64,000 bases of DNA from BOG-908 sp965199235 (GTDB lineage: Bacteria; Pseudomonadota; Alphaproteobacteria; Acetobacterales; Acetobacteraceae), in NCBI GenBank assembly GCA_965199235.1, contig CBDAQU010000002.1, forward strand, positions 3,162,001 to 3,226,000. Direction: 5' to 3'. Position numbers and translations under genes: made by a program. Of this stretch, positions 37,466 through 45,381 are shown one piece after another. Each line of letters opens with the position of its first letter. Within the stretch, counting starts at the first letter, position 1. Under the pieces are notes generated by a model, which was not told the DNA's origin, did not search any database, and was given only the letters and a program-made list of their open reading frames with translations.

Positions 37466-38419
37466 ATGCCGTTGCTGACCGTTCGCCACGTCTCGACGTA
37501 CCGCTACAAGCAGGCTGTCGCGTTCGGCGAGCACCGGGTGATGTATCGGCCGCGCGACAGCTACGACCAGCGTCTGCTGCGTGCCGAACTGAGGGTGGAT
37601 CCCGAGCCCGCCTCCGTGCACTGGATGCACGACGTGTTCGGCAATTGCGTGGCCTGCGTCGAGTTTTCCCGCCGCGCCACCATGCTGCGATTCGAAAGCG
37701 TCATCCAGCTCGAACATGCCGGGCGCGAAGTGCTGCACTTCTCGGTGGCGCCCTACGCGGAGACCTACCCGTTCGCCTACGACCAGGAGGACATGCCCGA
37801 CCTGCTGCGCTCGGTGGAGCGGCACTACCCGGACCCCAAGCGCGAGCTGTCGGGTTGGGCCGCCGGTTTCGTGAGCGGATTTGCGGGCGGCCGGGGGCCG
37901 GTGCGCAGCGCCGACCTGCTGGGGCGCATCACCCAGGCGATCCGGCGCGACTTCACCTATGTGCGGCGCGAGGAGATGGGCATCCAGGAGCCTTTGCTGA
38001 CCTTAAGACTGGGCCGGGGGTCGTGCCGCGATTTTGCGCTGCTGATGATGGAGGCGGTTCGTTCGCTGGGCTTCGCCGCCCGGTTCGTCTCCGGCTACCT
38101 CTACAGCCCTGCGGGCGACCGGGGACCGGCAGCGCGCACCGGCGGGGGGTCGACCCACGCCTGGGTGCAGGTGTACCTGCCTGGCGCGGGCTGGATGGAA
38201 TTCGATCCCACCAACGGCATCGTCGGCAGCCATGACCTGATACGGGTTGCCATCGCGCGCCACCCGTCGCAGGCAGTGCCGCTGTGGGGAAGCTGGACGG
38301 GTTTCCCGAGCGACAACCTTGGGCTGACCGTGGACGTGAGCGTGACCGCTTCGGCCGATGACAGCCCGACCGTCGGACCCGATACCGGGACCATGCCAAC
38401 CGCCGTCAGGGAGAGCTGA
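37466..38419 (+). CDS. Transglutaminase-like protein, first of a pair
   Basis: 317 residues from the ATG at 37466, with a GGAGGTG ribosome site. It has an N-terminal beta-rich bacterial transglutaminase-associated domain (VRHVSTYRYKQAVAFGEHRV) and then the papain-like core with catalytic Cys in GRGSCRDFALLMMEAVR, His in STHAWVQVYLPG and Asp in MEFDPTNG. Such cytoplasmic proteins are thought to act as proteases or amidases, or in peptide modification; the function is not established. Followed 7 bp later by a second transglutaminase-like gene. Confidence 0.85.
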   Translation: MPLLTVRHVSTYRYKQAVAFGEHRVMYRPRDSYDQRLLRAELRVDPEPASVHWMHDVFGNCVACVEFSRRATMLRFESVIQLEHAGREVLHFSVAPYAETYPFAYDQEDMPDLLRSVERHYPDPKRELSGWAAGFVSGFAGGRGPVRSADLLGRITQAIRRDFTYVRREEMGIQEPLLTLRLGRGSCRDFALLMMEAVRSLGFAARFVSGYLYSPAGDRGPAARTGGGSTHAWVQVYLPGAGWMEFDPTNGIVGSHDLIRVAIARHPSQAVPLWGSWTGFPSDNLGLTVDVSVTASADDSPTVGPDTGTMPTAVRES

Positions 38420-38426
38420 GAGAGAC

Positions 38427-39236
38427 ATGCGGATACACGCCGGCTACGACATCAGCTTCGATTGTCCGCAGACCACGCCGATGATGCTGGCGATCAGCGT
38501 GCATCCGAGCCGAGCGCACGACCTGTTGACCGAAGCGCCGATCATCTACACGCCGCACGTGCCGCTGAGCACGTACACCGACCAGTTCGACAATTTGTGC
38601 ACGCGCATCCTGGCGCCCCCCGGCCGCACCACCATCAGCACCGCGTTCGACGTGCGGGACACCGGCCTGCCGGACGCGGTGGACTGGCAGGCCGAGCAGC
38701 ACAGGGTGGAGGATCTGCCGCCGGAGATGCTGACCTTCCTGCTGGGCAGCCGCTATTGCGAGACCGACCGGCTGAGCGACACCGCGTGGTCGCTGTTCGG
38801 CCACACCGTGCCAGGCTGGGGCCGCGTGCAGGCGATCTGCGACTTCGTCCACAACCACATACAGTTCAACTACCAGGATGCGCGGTCCACCCGCACTGCC
38901 TGGGAGGGCTACCAGGAGGGGCGCGGCGTGTGTCGCGACTTCGCGCATCTGGCGGTCACGTTCTGCCGCTGCATGAACATCCCCGCGCGCTACTGCACGG
39001 GCTATCTCGGTGACATCGGCGTGCCGCGCCTGGACGCGCCCGGCGATTTCTCGGCGTGGTTCGAGGCCTATCTCGGCGGGCGATGGTACACCTTCGACGC
39101 CCGGCACAACGTCCCGCGGATCGGCCGCATCCTGATGGCGCGCGGGCGCGACGCGACGGACGTAGCGATCTCCACCGTGTTCGGGCCGTCCATCCTATCT
39201 GGGTTTACGGTGGTGACCGACGAAGTGCCCGAGTGA
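38427..39236 (+). CDS. Transglutaminase-like protein, second of a pair
   Basis: 269 residues from the ATG at 38427. A different subfamily from its neighbour: the N-terminal domain starts MRIHAGYDISFDCPQTTPMM. The core keeps Cys in GRGVCRDFAHLAVTFCR, but the His position reads DFSAWFEAYLGGRW, with the usual HAW replaced by SAW, and the Asp position reads YTFDARHNVPRIGR. The Cys and Asp are therefore present while the usual catalytic His is not in its normal place; the His in DARHN is the nearest alternative. It is expected to be co-transcribed with the first gene. Confidence 0.8.
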   Translation: MRIHAGYDISFDCPQTTPMMLAISVHPSRAHDLLTEAPIIYTPHVPLSTYTDQFDNLCTRILAPPGRTTISTAFDVRDTGLPDAVDWQAEQHRVEDLPPEMLTFLLGSRYCETDRLSDTAWSLFGHTVPGWGRVQAICDFVHNHIQFNYQDARSTRTAWEGYQEGRGVCRDFAHLAVTFCRCMNIPARYCTGYLGDIGVPRLDAPGDFSAWFEAYLGGRWYTFDARHNVPRIGRILMARGRDATDVAISTVFGPSILSGFTVVTDEVPE

Positions 39237-39248
39237 CTGGCCAGTGAC

Positions 39249-39419
39249 GTGGCCGACCTGACACCGCGTGCGGCGGCCGAGGCGCAGGCCCGGCGTGAGC
39301 GCGAGGCGGCGGCGCTGCGGGAGAACCTGCGCCGCCGCAAGGCGCAAGCGCGTGCCAAAGGCGACGAACCGAAGCAACAGCTTGCAGAGCCGTCGTCCTC
39401 TCTGAAACCTGAATCCTGA
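39249..39419 (+). CDS. Small charged protein (56 aa) upstream of dcd/murA
   Basis: A GTG at 39249 opens a 56-residue frame, almost wholly Arg/Ala/Glu: ADLTPRAAAEAQARREREAA, then ALRENLRRRKAQARAKGDEP. LRENLRRRKAQAR is a motif I associate with short conserved alphaproteobacterial proteins encoded near murA; no function is known to me. The predicted product is one long, highly basic helix. It lies 12 bp after the transglutaminase-like gene and 16 bp before dcd, all in the same direction. Confidence 0.6.
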   Translation: MADLTPRAAAEAQARREREAAALRENLRRRKAQARAKGDEPKQQLAEPSSSLKPES

Positions 39420-39435
39420 TGACTGGCAACTGAAC

Positions 39436-39990
39436 ATGCCCGTGATGCCCGACCACTGGATACGCCGCATGGCGGGCGAGCACGCGATGATTGAGCCGTT
39501 CGTGGAGACGCAGAAGCGGGAAGGGGTGATCAGCTACGGATTGTCGAGCTACGGCTACGATGCGCGGGTGGCCGACGATTTCCGCATCTTTACCAACGTG
39601 GACAGCGCCATCGTCGATCCGAAGGAGTTTTCGGAGACCAGTTTTGTCACCCGGCGGGCGCCTGTGTGCATCATTCCGCCAAACAGTTTCGCGCTCGCCC
39701 ACACGGTGGAGTATTTCCGCATCCCGCGCGACATCCTGGTGATCTGCCTTGGCAAATCGACTTATGCGCGGTGCGGCATCATCGTGAACGTGACGCCGCT
39801 GGAACCGGAGTGGGAGGGGCAGGTGACGATAGAGATCAGCAACACCACGCCGCTGCCGGCGAAGATCCACGCCAACGAGGGGATCTGCCAGTTCCTGTTC
39901 CTGCGTGGCGACAGCGCGCCCGAGGTCAGCTATGCCGACAAGCGCGGCAAGTACATGCGCCAAACCGGCGTGTCCCTGCCACGCATGTAA
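39436..39990 (+). CDS. dcd: dCTP deaminase
   Basis: 184 residues. It deaminates dCTP to dUTP for thymidylate synthesis and belongs to the trimeric dUTPase superfamily. GLSSYGYDARVADDF, the GKSTYARCGIIVNVTPLEPE active-site region with the conserved Ser, Arg and Glu, and EISNTTPLPAKIHANEGICQ are all typical. Length is normal for the Dcd group without dUTPase activity. Next gene is murA. Confidence 0.95.
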   Translation: MPVMPDHWIRRMAGEHAMIEPFVETQKREGVISYGLSSYGYDARVADDFRIFTNVDSAIVDPKEFSETSFVTRRAPVCIIPPNSFALAHTVEYFRIPRDILVICLGKSTYARCGIIVNVTPLEPEWEGQVTIEISNTTPLPAKIHANEGICQFLFLRGDSAPEVSYADKRGKYMRQTGVSLPRM

Positions 39991-39997
39991 ATGGGGT

Positions 39998-40085
39998 CTG
40001 GGGCCGACTGGCCCCAGCGGGCTGGCGCAAGGGCGCCATTGGTCCGAGCCTGCGGCGCCAGGGGCAGAGCCCCTTGCCTTGTCTT
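39998..40085. repeat. GC-rich hairpin repeat in the dcd-murA gap
   Basis: Contains the perfect stem CTGGGGCC/GGCCCCAG (39998-40017) and GGGGCAGAGCCCC near 40061-40073, the latter shared in inverted form with CAGGGGCTCTGCCCCTGG next to asd (10998-11015). It lies just upstream of the murA start and may be an attenuator or a simple dispersed repeat. Confidence 0.6.
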
Positions 40086-40098
40086 TTGGGGGTATTCT

Positions 40099-41355
40099 TT
40101 GGATCGTATTCTCATACGTGGCGGCCGTCCGCTGCACGGCGACATCCACATCCGCGGTGCCAAGAATGCCGGCCTGCCGCTGATGACCGCTGGCCTGCTC
40201 ACCGACGAGCGTCTCGTGCTGTCCAACGTGCCGCTGCTGGCCGATCTGGACACGATGGGCGACCTGCTCGCGCAGCACGGCATTGCCGTCGAGCGGGTCG
40301 GCAACGAGGGGCGCGTGATCTCTCTGGGCGGGCGGATCACCAACACGGTGGCGCCCTACGACATCGTGCGGAAGATGCGGGCGTCGATCCTGGTGCTGGG
40401 GCCGCTGCTGGCGCGGTGCCGCGAAGCGAAGGTTTCGCTGCCGGGCGGGTGCGCCATCGGCGCGCGGCCGGTGGACCTGCACCTTAAAGGTTTGGAGCAG
40501 ATGGGGGCCGAGATCCGGCTGGAGGGCGGCTACGTGCACGCCGCCGTGCCGCAGGGCCTGCGTGGCGCCGACATCCTGTTCCCCTTCGTCTCGGTGGGCG
40601 CGACGGAGAACCTGCTGATGGCGGCGAGCCTGGCGCAGGGCCGCACGGTGCTGTCCAACGCGGCGCGCGAGCCGGAGATCAGCGACCTGGCGGACTGCCT
40701 GGTGGCGATGGGGGCAAGGATCGAGGGGATCGGCACCGACCAGCTCACCGTCGAGGGTGTCGCTTGCCTGCACGGCGCCGAGCACCCGATCGTGCCGGAC
40801 CGTATCGAGACCGGCACCTATGCGTGCGCCGCCGGCATCGCGGGCGGGCAGGTGCGTCTGCTCGGCGCGCGGCTGGACCACATGGCCGCCCTTGCGGTGG
40901 CGCTGGCCGAGGCGGGCGTTGAGGTGAGCGAGGTGGATGGCGGGCTGCTCGTACAGAGGCTGAACGGCTTGCACGGCACGGACATGAAGACCGAGCCTTA
41001 TCCGGGCTTTCCGACCGACATGCAGGCGCAGTTCATGTCGCTGATGTCGGTGGCCGAGGGTGCCGCGATGATCACCGAGACGATCTTCGAGAACCGCTTC
41101 ATGCACGCGCCGGAGCTGAGCCGGATGGGCGCGCGCATCAACGTGCACGGCTCCTCGGCGATCGTGCGCGGGGTGCGTGCTCTGCAGGGGGCGCCGGTGA
41201 TGGCGACCGACTTGCGGGCGAGCGTTTCGCTGGTGCTGGCGGGGCTGGCGGCGCGCGGCGAAACGATCGTCAACCGGGTATACCACCTCGATCGCGGCTA
41301 CGAGGCGGTGGAGCGCAAATTGGGTGCCTGCGGAGCGGAGATCGAGCGGGTCTGA
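40099..41355 (+). CDS. murA: UDP-N-acetylglucosamine 1-carboxyvinyltransferase
   Basis: 418 residues from a TTG at 40099, chosen because MurA normally begins with the DRILIRGGRPLHGDI strand and GGGGG lies 7 bases upstream; the next upstream ATG (39991) would translate the hairpin repeat. It transfers enolpyruvate from PEP to UDP-GlcNAc, the first committed step of peptidoglycan synthesis. The catalytic Cys is Cys118 in LPGGCAIGARPVDLHLKG, the residue targeted by fosfomycin, so the site is of the sensitive type. Lys-Asn near the N-terminus (GAKNAGLPL) is intact. Confidence 0.95.
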   Translation: MDRILIRGGRPLHGDIHIRGAKNAGLPLMTAGLLTDERLVLSNVPLLADLDTMGDLLAQHGIAVERVGNEGRVISLGGRITNTVAPYDIVRKMRASILVLGPLLARCREAKVSLPGGCAIGARPVDLHLKGLEQMGAEIRLEGGYVHAAVPQGLRGADILFPFVSVGATENLLMAASLAQGRTVLSNAAREPEISDLADCLVAMGARIEGIGTDQLTVEGVACLHGAEHPIVPDRIETGTYACAAGIAGGQVRLLGARLDHMAALAVALAEAGVEVSEVDGGLLVQRLNGLHGTDMKTEPYPGFPTDMQAQFMSLMSVAEGAAMITETIFENRFMHAPELSRMGARINVHGSSAIVRGVRALQGAPVMATDLRASVSLVLAGLAARGETIVNRVYHLDRGYEAVERKLGACGAEIERV

Positions 41356-41374
41356 ACAAATGCGGCTCTCTCGG

Positions 41375-42055
41375 CTACCTGAACATCTGGAGCAGCCCGC
41401 CGTACACGACCGGGCCGGTCGGCTGCCCGGTGGGTGAACCGCCCTTCGGCTCCAGGCTGACCAGAAGCTTGGTGCCTGGTTGCACGCCTGGGGGCAGCTG
41501 CTTGCCGCCCGCCGGCAACACGCCCAGCGAGGTTGGGCGGGTCGCGCCGTCGGGCAGCGACCAGAGCTGAAGGTCGCGGTCCGGGGCTACCGGGATCGTG
41601 GCGTTCGGCCGAAGAGCGATCGCCTCGCCCTGGCCGCCGAACGCCACCAGCACCGGCACTGCGGCGCCGGTGGGCGAGAGCACCGCGAACACTGGGGGAT
41701 GGGACGGACGCAGGGCCACGAACAGGGCGAGCGAGGCGGCGACAGCCAGCGCGCCGAGCGCGGTGGTGCGCCAGAAACGTACGCGGTTGTCGTTGGCCGG
41801 CGCGGGTGCGCCGCCGATGGAGGCTTCGATCCGGCCCAGCAGCGTGACCGGCGGCGGCACGGGCGGAACAATGTCAGCCAACGCAGACAGCCGGTCCTCC
41901 CAGAACCGCACCTCCGACGCGAACGCGCGATCCACCTCCAGCCTGGCGGACGCGGCTTCACGCTCGGCTCCGTCCAGCGTGCCGAGCACGTATTCCGCTG
42001 CCAGGATTTCTGGGCCGAGATCGCCGGCTTCCGCGCTGCTCACGAAGCGAGACAA
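41375..42055 (-). CDS. Anti-sigma factor of the RskA type
   Basis: 226 residues: an N-terminal anti-sigma helix bundle (AAEYVLGTLDGAEREAASAR ... FWEDRLSALADIVPP), one membrane span (LGALAVAASLALFVAL, ~100-120) and an RskA-like periplasmic C-domain (LQLWSLPDGATRPTSLGVLP ... VSLEPKGGSPTGQPTGPVVY). It would hold the sigma factor encoded just upstream until an envelope signal triggers proteolysis. It overlaps the sigma-factor gene by 16 bp, which supports tight coupling. There is no HxxxCxxC zinc motif. Confidence 0.88.
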   Translation of the reverse strand: MSRFVSSAEAGDLGPEILAAEYVLGTLDGAEREAASARLEVDRAFASEVRFWEDRLSALADIVPPVPPPVTLLGRIEASIGGAPAPANDNRVRFWRTTALGALAVAASLALFVALRPSHPPVFAVLSPTGAAVPVLVAFGGQGEAIALRPNATIPVAPDRDLQLWSLPDGATRPTSLGVLPAGGKQLPPGVQPGTKLLVSLEPKGGSPTGQPTGPVVYGGLLQMFR

Positions 42056-42591
42056 TCCTTCAGCCCGATCAGGCTTCGCCTGATCCAGGATTTTACCGTG
42101 CCGATCGGCACGGCCAGCAGCGTTGCCAGTTGGCTGTGCGAGTAGCCATCCACGAAGGCGAGCAGCACCAGACGCCGCCTCTCGGCGTCAAGCGTGTCGA
42201 GGCAGCGATGCAGCGCGCTGCCATCAGCAGAGGCGAGCAGGTTGGCCAGCGGATCAGGGCCGTGGTCTGCTTCCTCGCGCGCCGGCTCGTGGCCAAGCAC
42301 CTCGCGTCCTCGGCGGCGCACCAGGTCCAGTGCCCGGTAGCGGGCCAGGCTGATCAGCCAGGACCCCGCTTCGCCCAGCGACGGGTCGTAACGCCCGGCC
42401 TGCTGCCACACCTGGACGAACGCGTCGTGGGTGGCGTCGGCGGCGAGTGCGGGGTCACGCGTGATGCGCAAGGCCACCCCGTGCAGCCTGGCGCTCCATT
42501 TGGCGTAGATCGCGCCAAAGGCGGCGCGGTCCTGGCCGGCGCAGCGCAGGATCAGGTCGGAGTCGGTCAGACTTGCAGCATCGGCCGGCAT
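42040..42591 (-). CDS. ECF sigma factor (sigma-70 family)
   Basis: 183 residues with region 2 (FGAIYAKWSARLHGVALRITRD and DATHDAFVQVWQQAGRYDP, then WLISLARYRALDLVRRRGRE) and region 4 ending in a helix-turn-helix (YSHSQLATLLAVPIGTVKSWIRRSLIGLKDCL). The order sigma then RskA-like anti-sigma is the SigK/RskA arrangement. Target genes cannot be inferred from the window. The C-terminus overlaps the anti-sigma start. Confidence 0.93.
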   Translation of the reverse strand: MPADAASLTDSDLILRCAGQDRAAFGAIYAKWSARLHGVALRITRDPALAADATHDAFVQVWQQAGRYDPSLGEAGSWLISLARYRALDLVRRRGREVLGHEPAREEADHGPDPLANLLASADGSALHRCLDTLDAERRRLVLLAFVDGYSHSQLATLLAVPIGTVKSWIRRSLIGLKDCLAS

Positions 42592-43023
42592 GCGGGGCGG
42601 TCTCCTCGAAGAGGCGCTTGGGTGCCGTGCCGCGCAGAGCGAGCGGGCATTGGTTCATCATCATTCGTGCCGCTCCTCGGCTTCCGGAGCAAGAGTGCCG
42701 GTCGAGCCGTTAATATTTCTACGGGCAATGCGGCCAAATGGATGCGCTTTGCTATCGGCGGCTCTTGACGCTTCCGATCTTGCCACCAGCGGGCGCGGTC
42801 AAGCTGTGGCGTTCGCACGACGGCCGCCGGGGCGCTCGCTTGGCTGTCGTACCAAGGACGTCAAAACCTTTGTCCCGCTGTCGCGGATCAAACGAACAAA
42901 GGTTTTTTGGTCCTTTTTGCAAAAAGGACTGCTTGCCTTTCACGAGTCAGACACTCACCGATCGTAGCAGCCCAGAGGGCTACAACGTCCGTGGTAGCGA
43001 CACCTGGAGCAGGACCGCAGGCT
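42592..43023. other. 432-bp intergenic region with terminator-like dyads and a repeat, no gene
   Basis: Lies between the start of the sigma factor gene and the maoC 3' end, both on the minus strand. The part next to the sigma start (42592-42850) should hold its promoter but shows no recognisable element. The remainder holds two strong dyads (42863-42928) and a family C repeat (42948-43027). Confidence 0.6.
42863..42928 (-). terminator. Tandem terminator-like dyads downstream of maoC
   Basis: AAAACCTTTG (42863-42872) pairs with CAAAGGTTTT (42897-42906), and TCCTTTTTGCAAAAAGGA (42911-42928) is a perfect 18-bp palindrome. Both lie after the maoC stop and before the sigma factor promoter. T-runs flank the stems on either strand, so termination in both directions is possible. 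Confidence 0.6.
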
Positions 43024-43027
43024 CTAG
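42948..43027 (-). repeat. Family C repeat, copy 2, supplying the maoC stop codon
   Basis: Shares CAGACACTCACCGATCGT with 3491-3508 and then GCGACACCTG. Its right end GCAGGCTCTAG runs into maoC so that the CTAG (43024-43027) provides the TAG stop on the minus strand. Confidence 0.6.
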
Positions 43028-43476
43028 CCGAACGCCATGGCGAGCGTGGTCGCCACCAGTGCGGGCTTTTCGGCGCCGTCGATCTGCACGATGTTCTCGA
43101 AGCCGAGCAGCGTGCGACCCGGGCCTTTCTCCTCGACCGAGACCAGGCGCAGGCGGTTGCGGATGCGGGCACCGGCCTTCACCGGCGTGAGGAAACGCAG
43201 CGTGTCCAGCCCGTAATTCAGCGTGGCATCGAGCCCGAGCCCGGCCGCCCAGGCACCGGAGGTCAGGCGGGGCAGCAGGGAGAGGGTCAGGAAGCCATGC
43301 GCGATGGTGGCGCCGAACGGTCCCTCCGCCGCACGCTCGCGATCCACGTGGATCCACTGGAAATCCTCGGTGCAGGCGGCAAAGGCGTCGATGCGCGCCT
43401 GGTCCACCTCCAGCCAGTCCGACACCGCCAGCTCTTCGCCGATCCGCCCGGTCAACGCGTCCGAAACCTTGCCCAT
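43024..43476 (-). CDS. MaoC-family (R)-specific enoyl-CoA hydratase-like protein
   Basis: 150 residues of hot-dog fold. The hydratase-2 motif is clear: DFQWIHVDRERAAEGPFGATIAHGF, with the catalytic Asp-His dyad and the PFGxxIAHGFLTLSLLP signature. It hydrates trans-2-enoyl-CoA, with roles in polyhydroxyalkanoate supply or fatty acid metabolism; the substrate is unknown. It is divergent from the M20 peptidase gene across the tandem repeat array, whose first CTAG lies 30 bp upstream of its ATG. The stop codon falls in the CTAG of a family C repeat. Confidence 0.88.
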   Translation of the reverse strand: MGKVSDALTGRIGEELAVSDWLEVDQARIDAFAACTEDFQWIHVDRERAAEGPFGATIAHGFLTLSLLPRLTSGAWAAGLGLDATLNYGLDTLRFLTPVKAGARIRNRLRLVSVEEKGPGRTLLGFENIVQIDGAEKPALVATTLAMAFG

Positions 43477-43505
43477 GTGCCGTGCCCCTCAGACTTGCAG
43501 CAGCA

Positions 43506-43843
43506 CTAGAGCAATGTCACGCCGACCGGAAAGGTGGGAGCGACGATATTGCTCGTCAAAACAAGAGCAATGTCACGCAGACCGGAAAGGTCGGAGCGAC
43601 GACATTGCTCGTCGAAACAAGAGCAATGTCACGCAGACCGGAAAGGTCGGAGCGACGACATTGCTCGTCAAAACAAGAGCAATGTCACGCAGACCGGAAA
43701 GGTCGGAGCGACGATATTGCTCGTCAAAACAAGAGCAATGTCACGCAGACCGGAAAGGTCGGAGCGACGATATTGCTCGTCAAAACAAGAGCAATGTCAC
43801 GCAGACCGGAAAGGTCGGAGCGACGACATTGCTCGTCAAAACA
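43506..43843 (+). repeat. Six tandem copies of the 56-bp family A arm
   Basis: Units begin AGAGCAATGTCACG at 43508, 43564, 43620, 43676, 43732 and 43788; a seventh start is cut after AGAGC at 43844. Each unit can form a stem GAGCAATGTC/GACATTGCTC (or GATATTGCTC, which keeps a G-U pair) around an inner GACC/GGTC hairpin. Units 2-6 differ only at one or two bases; unit 1 is the most divergent (GCCGACC, GGTGGGAG). A CTAG precedes unit 1 at 43506. Confidence 0.95.
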
Positions 43844-43847
43844 AGAG

Positions 43848-43902
43848 CTAGACCGGTGCCACGTCCGTCTCCATGCGGACACCCTGCGTGAAACCGGTCT
43901 AG
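43848..43902 (+). repeat. Family A 55-bp hairpin module closing the array
   Basis: CTAGACCGGTGCCACG pairs with CGTGAAACCGGTCTAG (16 bp, one mismatch), with an inner GTCCG/CGGAC stem. It ends in CTAG (43899-43902). Together with the array it forms family A copy 6. Confidence 0.9.
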
Positions 43903-43941
43903 CCCGCTTCACAGAGGGCGGGGAACCGGCATAGTGCGCGC

Positions 43942-45381
43942 ATGAACGACGCTCCCCTCACTCAGACCACCACCCAGGCCGTTCTCGACCTCGTGGGCCG
44001 CACGAGAGCGGACGCGCATGCGCGTCTGATGGACTTCCTGCGTATTCCGAGCGTGAGCGCGCAGCCGGCGCATGCGGCCGATTGCCGCGCGGCGGCGCTG
44101 TGGGCGCAGGCGCAGTTCGAGGAGATCGGTTTTTCCGTCCGACTGGTCGAGACCGCCGGCCATCCCGTGCTCCTGGCCCAGCATCGGGGCGCAGCCACGC
44201 AGGGCGGCGACGTGCCGCACATCCTCTATTACGGCCATTACGACGTGCAGCCGGCCGAGCCGCTGGAGCTGTGGACCAGCCCGCCCTTCGAGCCGGTGAT
44301 CGTCCAGGGACGCCATGGTCAGCGCGTGGTGGCCCGCGGCGCGGTGGACGACAAGGGCCAGGTCTCGATGTGGCTGGAAGCGTTGCGCGCGTGGCACGCG
44401 ACGGCGGGCGGCCCGCCTGCCAGGGTGACGGTGGTGCTGGAGGGCGAGGAGGAGGTGGGCAGCGCCAACCTCGAAACCTTCCTGCGCGACCAAGCGGCGG
44501 AGCTGCACGCCGACGTCGCAGTGATCTCCGACACCGGCATGTGGGACATCGACACGCCGGCGATCACCACTCGGCTGCGCGGCATGGTCTATGCCGAGCT
44601 TCGCGTTCGCGGCCCGTCGCGCGACCTGCATTCGGGCCTGTTCGGCGGCTCGGCGCTGAACCCGATCAACGCGCTGACGCAGCTTCTGGCCAAGCTCCAC
44701 GACCCGTCCGGCCGGGTGCAGCTTGCGGGCTTCTACGACCATGTGGGCGAAACCTCGCCCGAGCAGCGCGCGGAGTGGGACAGGCTCGGCTTCGACGAGG
44801 CGGCGTTCCTAGGCGAGATCGGGCTGAGCGAGCCTGCGGGCGAGCAGGGCCGCAGCGGGCTGGAGCGTCTTTGGGCGCGGCCGACCGCGGACATCAACGG
44901 CATCTGGGGCGGTTACCAGGGTGACGGCGCCAAGACCGTGATCGCGTCCGAGGCCGGCGCAAAAGTGTCGTTCCGGCTGGTGGGCGGCCAGGACCCTGCA
45001 GCCGTGCTCGACAGCTTTCGCAGCTTCGTGGCCGCCAATGCTCCTGCCAGCCTGCAGGTCGAGATTGAGGCGCACAGCATGGCGCCAGGGTTCGAGGTTG
45101 CCGCACGCAACCTTTGGGTGGACCTGGCCAGGTCCGTACTTGCCGAGGAATACGGCCGCCCCGCCGTATCGATCGGCAGCGGAGGCTCCATCCCCGTCGT
45201 CGAAAGCCTGCGGCGCATCCTTGGGCTGGACACGCTGCTGATGGGATTTGGGCTGAACGACGACCAGGTACACAGCCCCAACGAGAAATTCGACCTGCGC
45301 TGCCTGGATCACGGCACGCGCGCGCATGCGCGCCTGCTGGGCGCCGTGGCCGAGGGCCGAACGGCGGGACGGGCACGATGA
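43942..45381 (+). CDS. M20 family metallodipeptidase
   Basis: 479 residues. The co-catalytic zinc site of M20 is visible: YYGHYDVQPAEP (His and following Asp), RGAVDDKGQVSMWLEALRAW (bridging Asp), LEGEEEVGSANLETFL (Glu-Glu, general base) and SDTGMWDIDTPAI, plus a lid domain with LHSGLFGGSALNPINAL that contributes a His to the active site. No signal peptide. Relatives are carnosinase/CNDP-like dipeptidases and peptidase T-like enzymes. The stop overlaps the next gene (ATGA). Confidence 0.92.
   Translation: MNDAPLTQTTTQAVLDLVGRTRADAHARLMDFLRIPSVSAQPAHAADCRAAALWAQAQFEEIGFSVRLVETAGHPVLLAQHRGAATQGGDVPHILYYGHYDVQPAEPLELWTSPPFEPVIVQGRHGQRVVARGAVDDKGQVSMWLEALRAWHATAGGPPARVTVVLEGEEEVGSANLETFLRDQAAELHADVAVISDTGMWDIDTPAITTRLRGMVYAELRVRGPSRDLHSGLFGGSALNPINALTQLLAKLHDPSGRVQLAGFYDHVGETSPEQRAEWDRLGFDEAAFLGEIGLSEPAGEQGRSGLERLWARPTADINGIWGGYQGDGAKTVIASEAGAKVSFRLVGGQDPAAVLDSFRSFVAANAPASLQVEIEAHSMAPGFEVAARNLWVDLARSVLAEEYGRPAVSIGSGGSIPVVESLRRILGLDTLLMGFGLNDDQVHSPNEKFDLRCLDHGTRAHARLLGAVAEGRTAGRAR

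Larger units (their letters stand above)
43477..43941. other. 465-bp divergent intergenic region dominated by the expanded repeat array
   Basis: Between maoC (minus) and the M20 peptidase gene (plus). Apart from 29 bp next to maoC and 39 bp next to the peptidase gene, the whole stretch is family A sequence. Promoters for both genes must lie in those short flanks, inside the array, or be absent. Confidence 0.8.

Noticed and set aside
39991..40098. murA beginning at the ATG directly after the dcd stop
   Set aside because: It would translate a GC-rich hairpin repeat as a 36-residue extension; the TTG at 40099 begins the conserved MurA N-terminus.
43506..43902. CRISPR array
   Set aside because: The 56-bp units are contiguous with no unique spacers, contain internal stems, and no cas gene is in the window.
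43506..43902. Integron attC cassette array
   Set aside because: There is no integrase, no cassette genes between units, and the unit ends do not match the GTTRRRY/RYYYAAC core sites.
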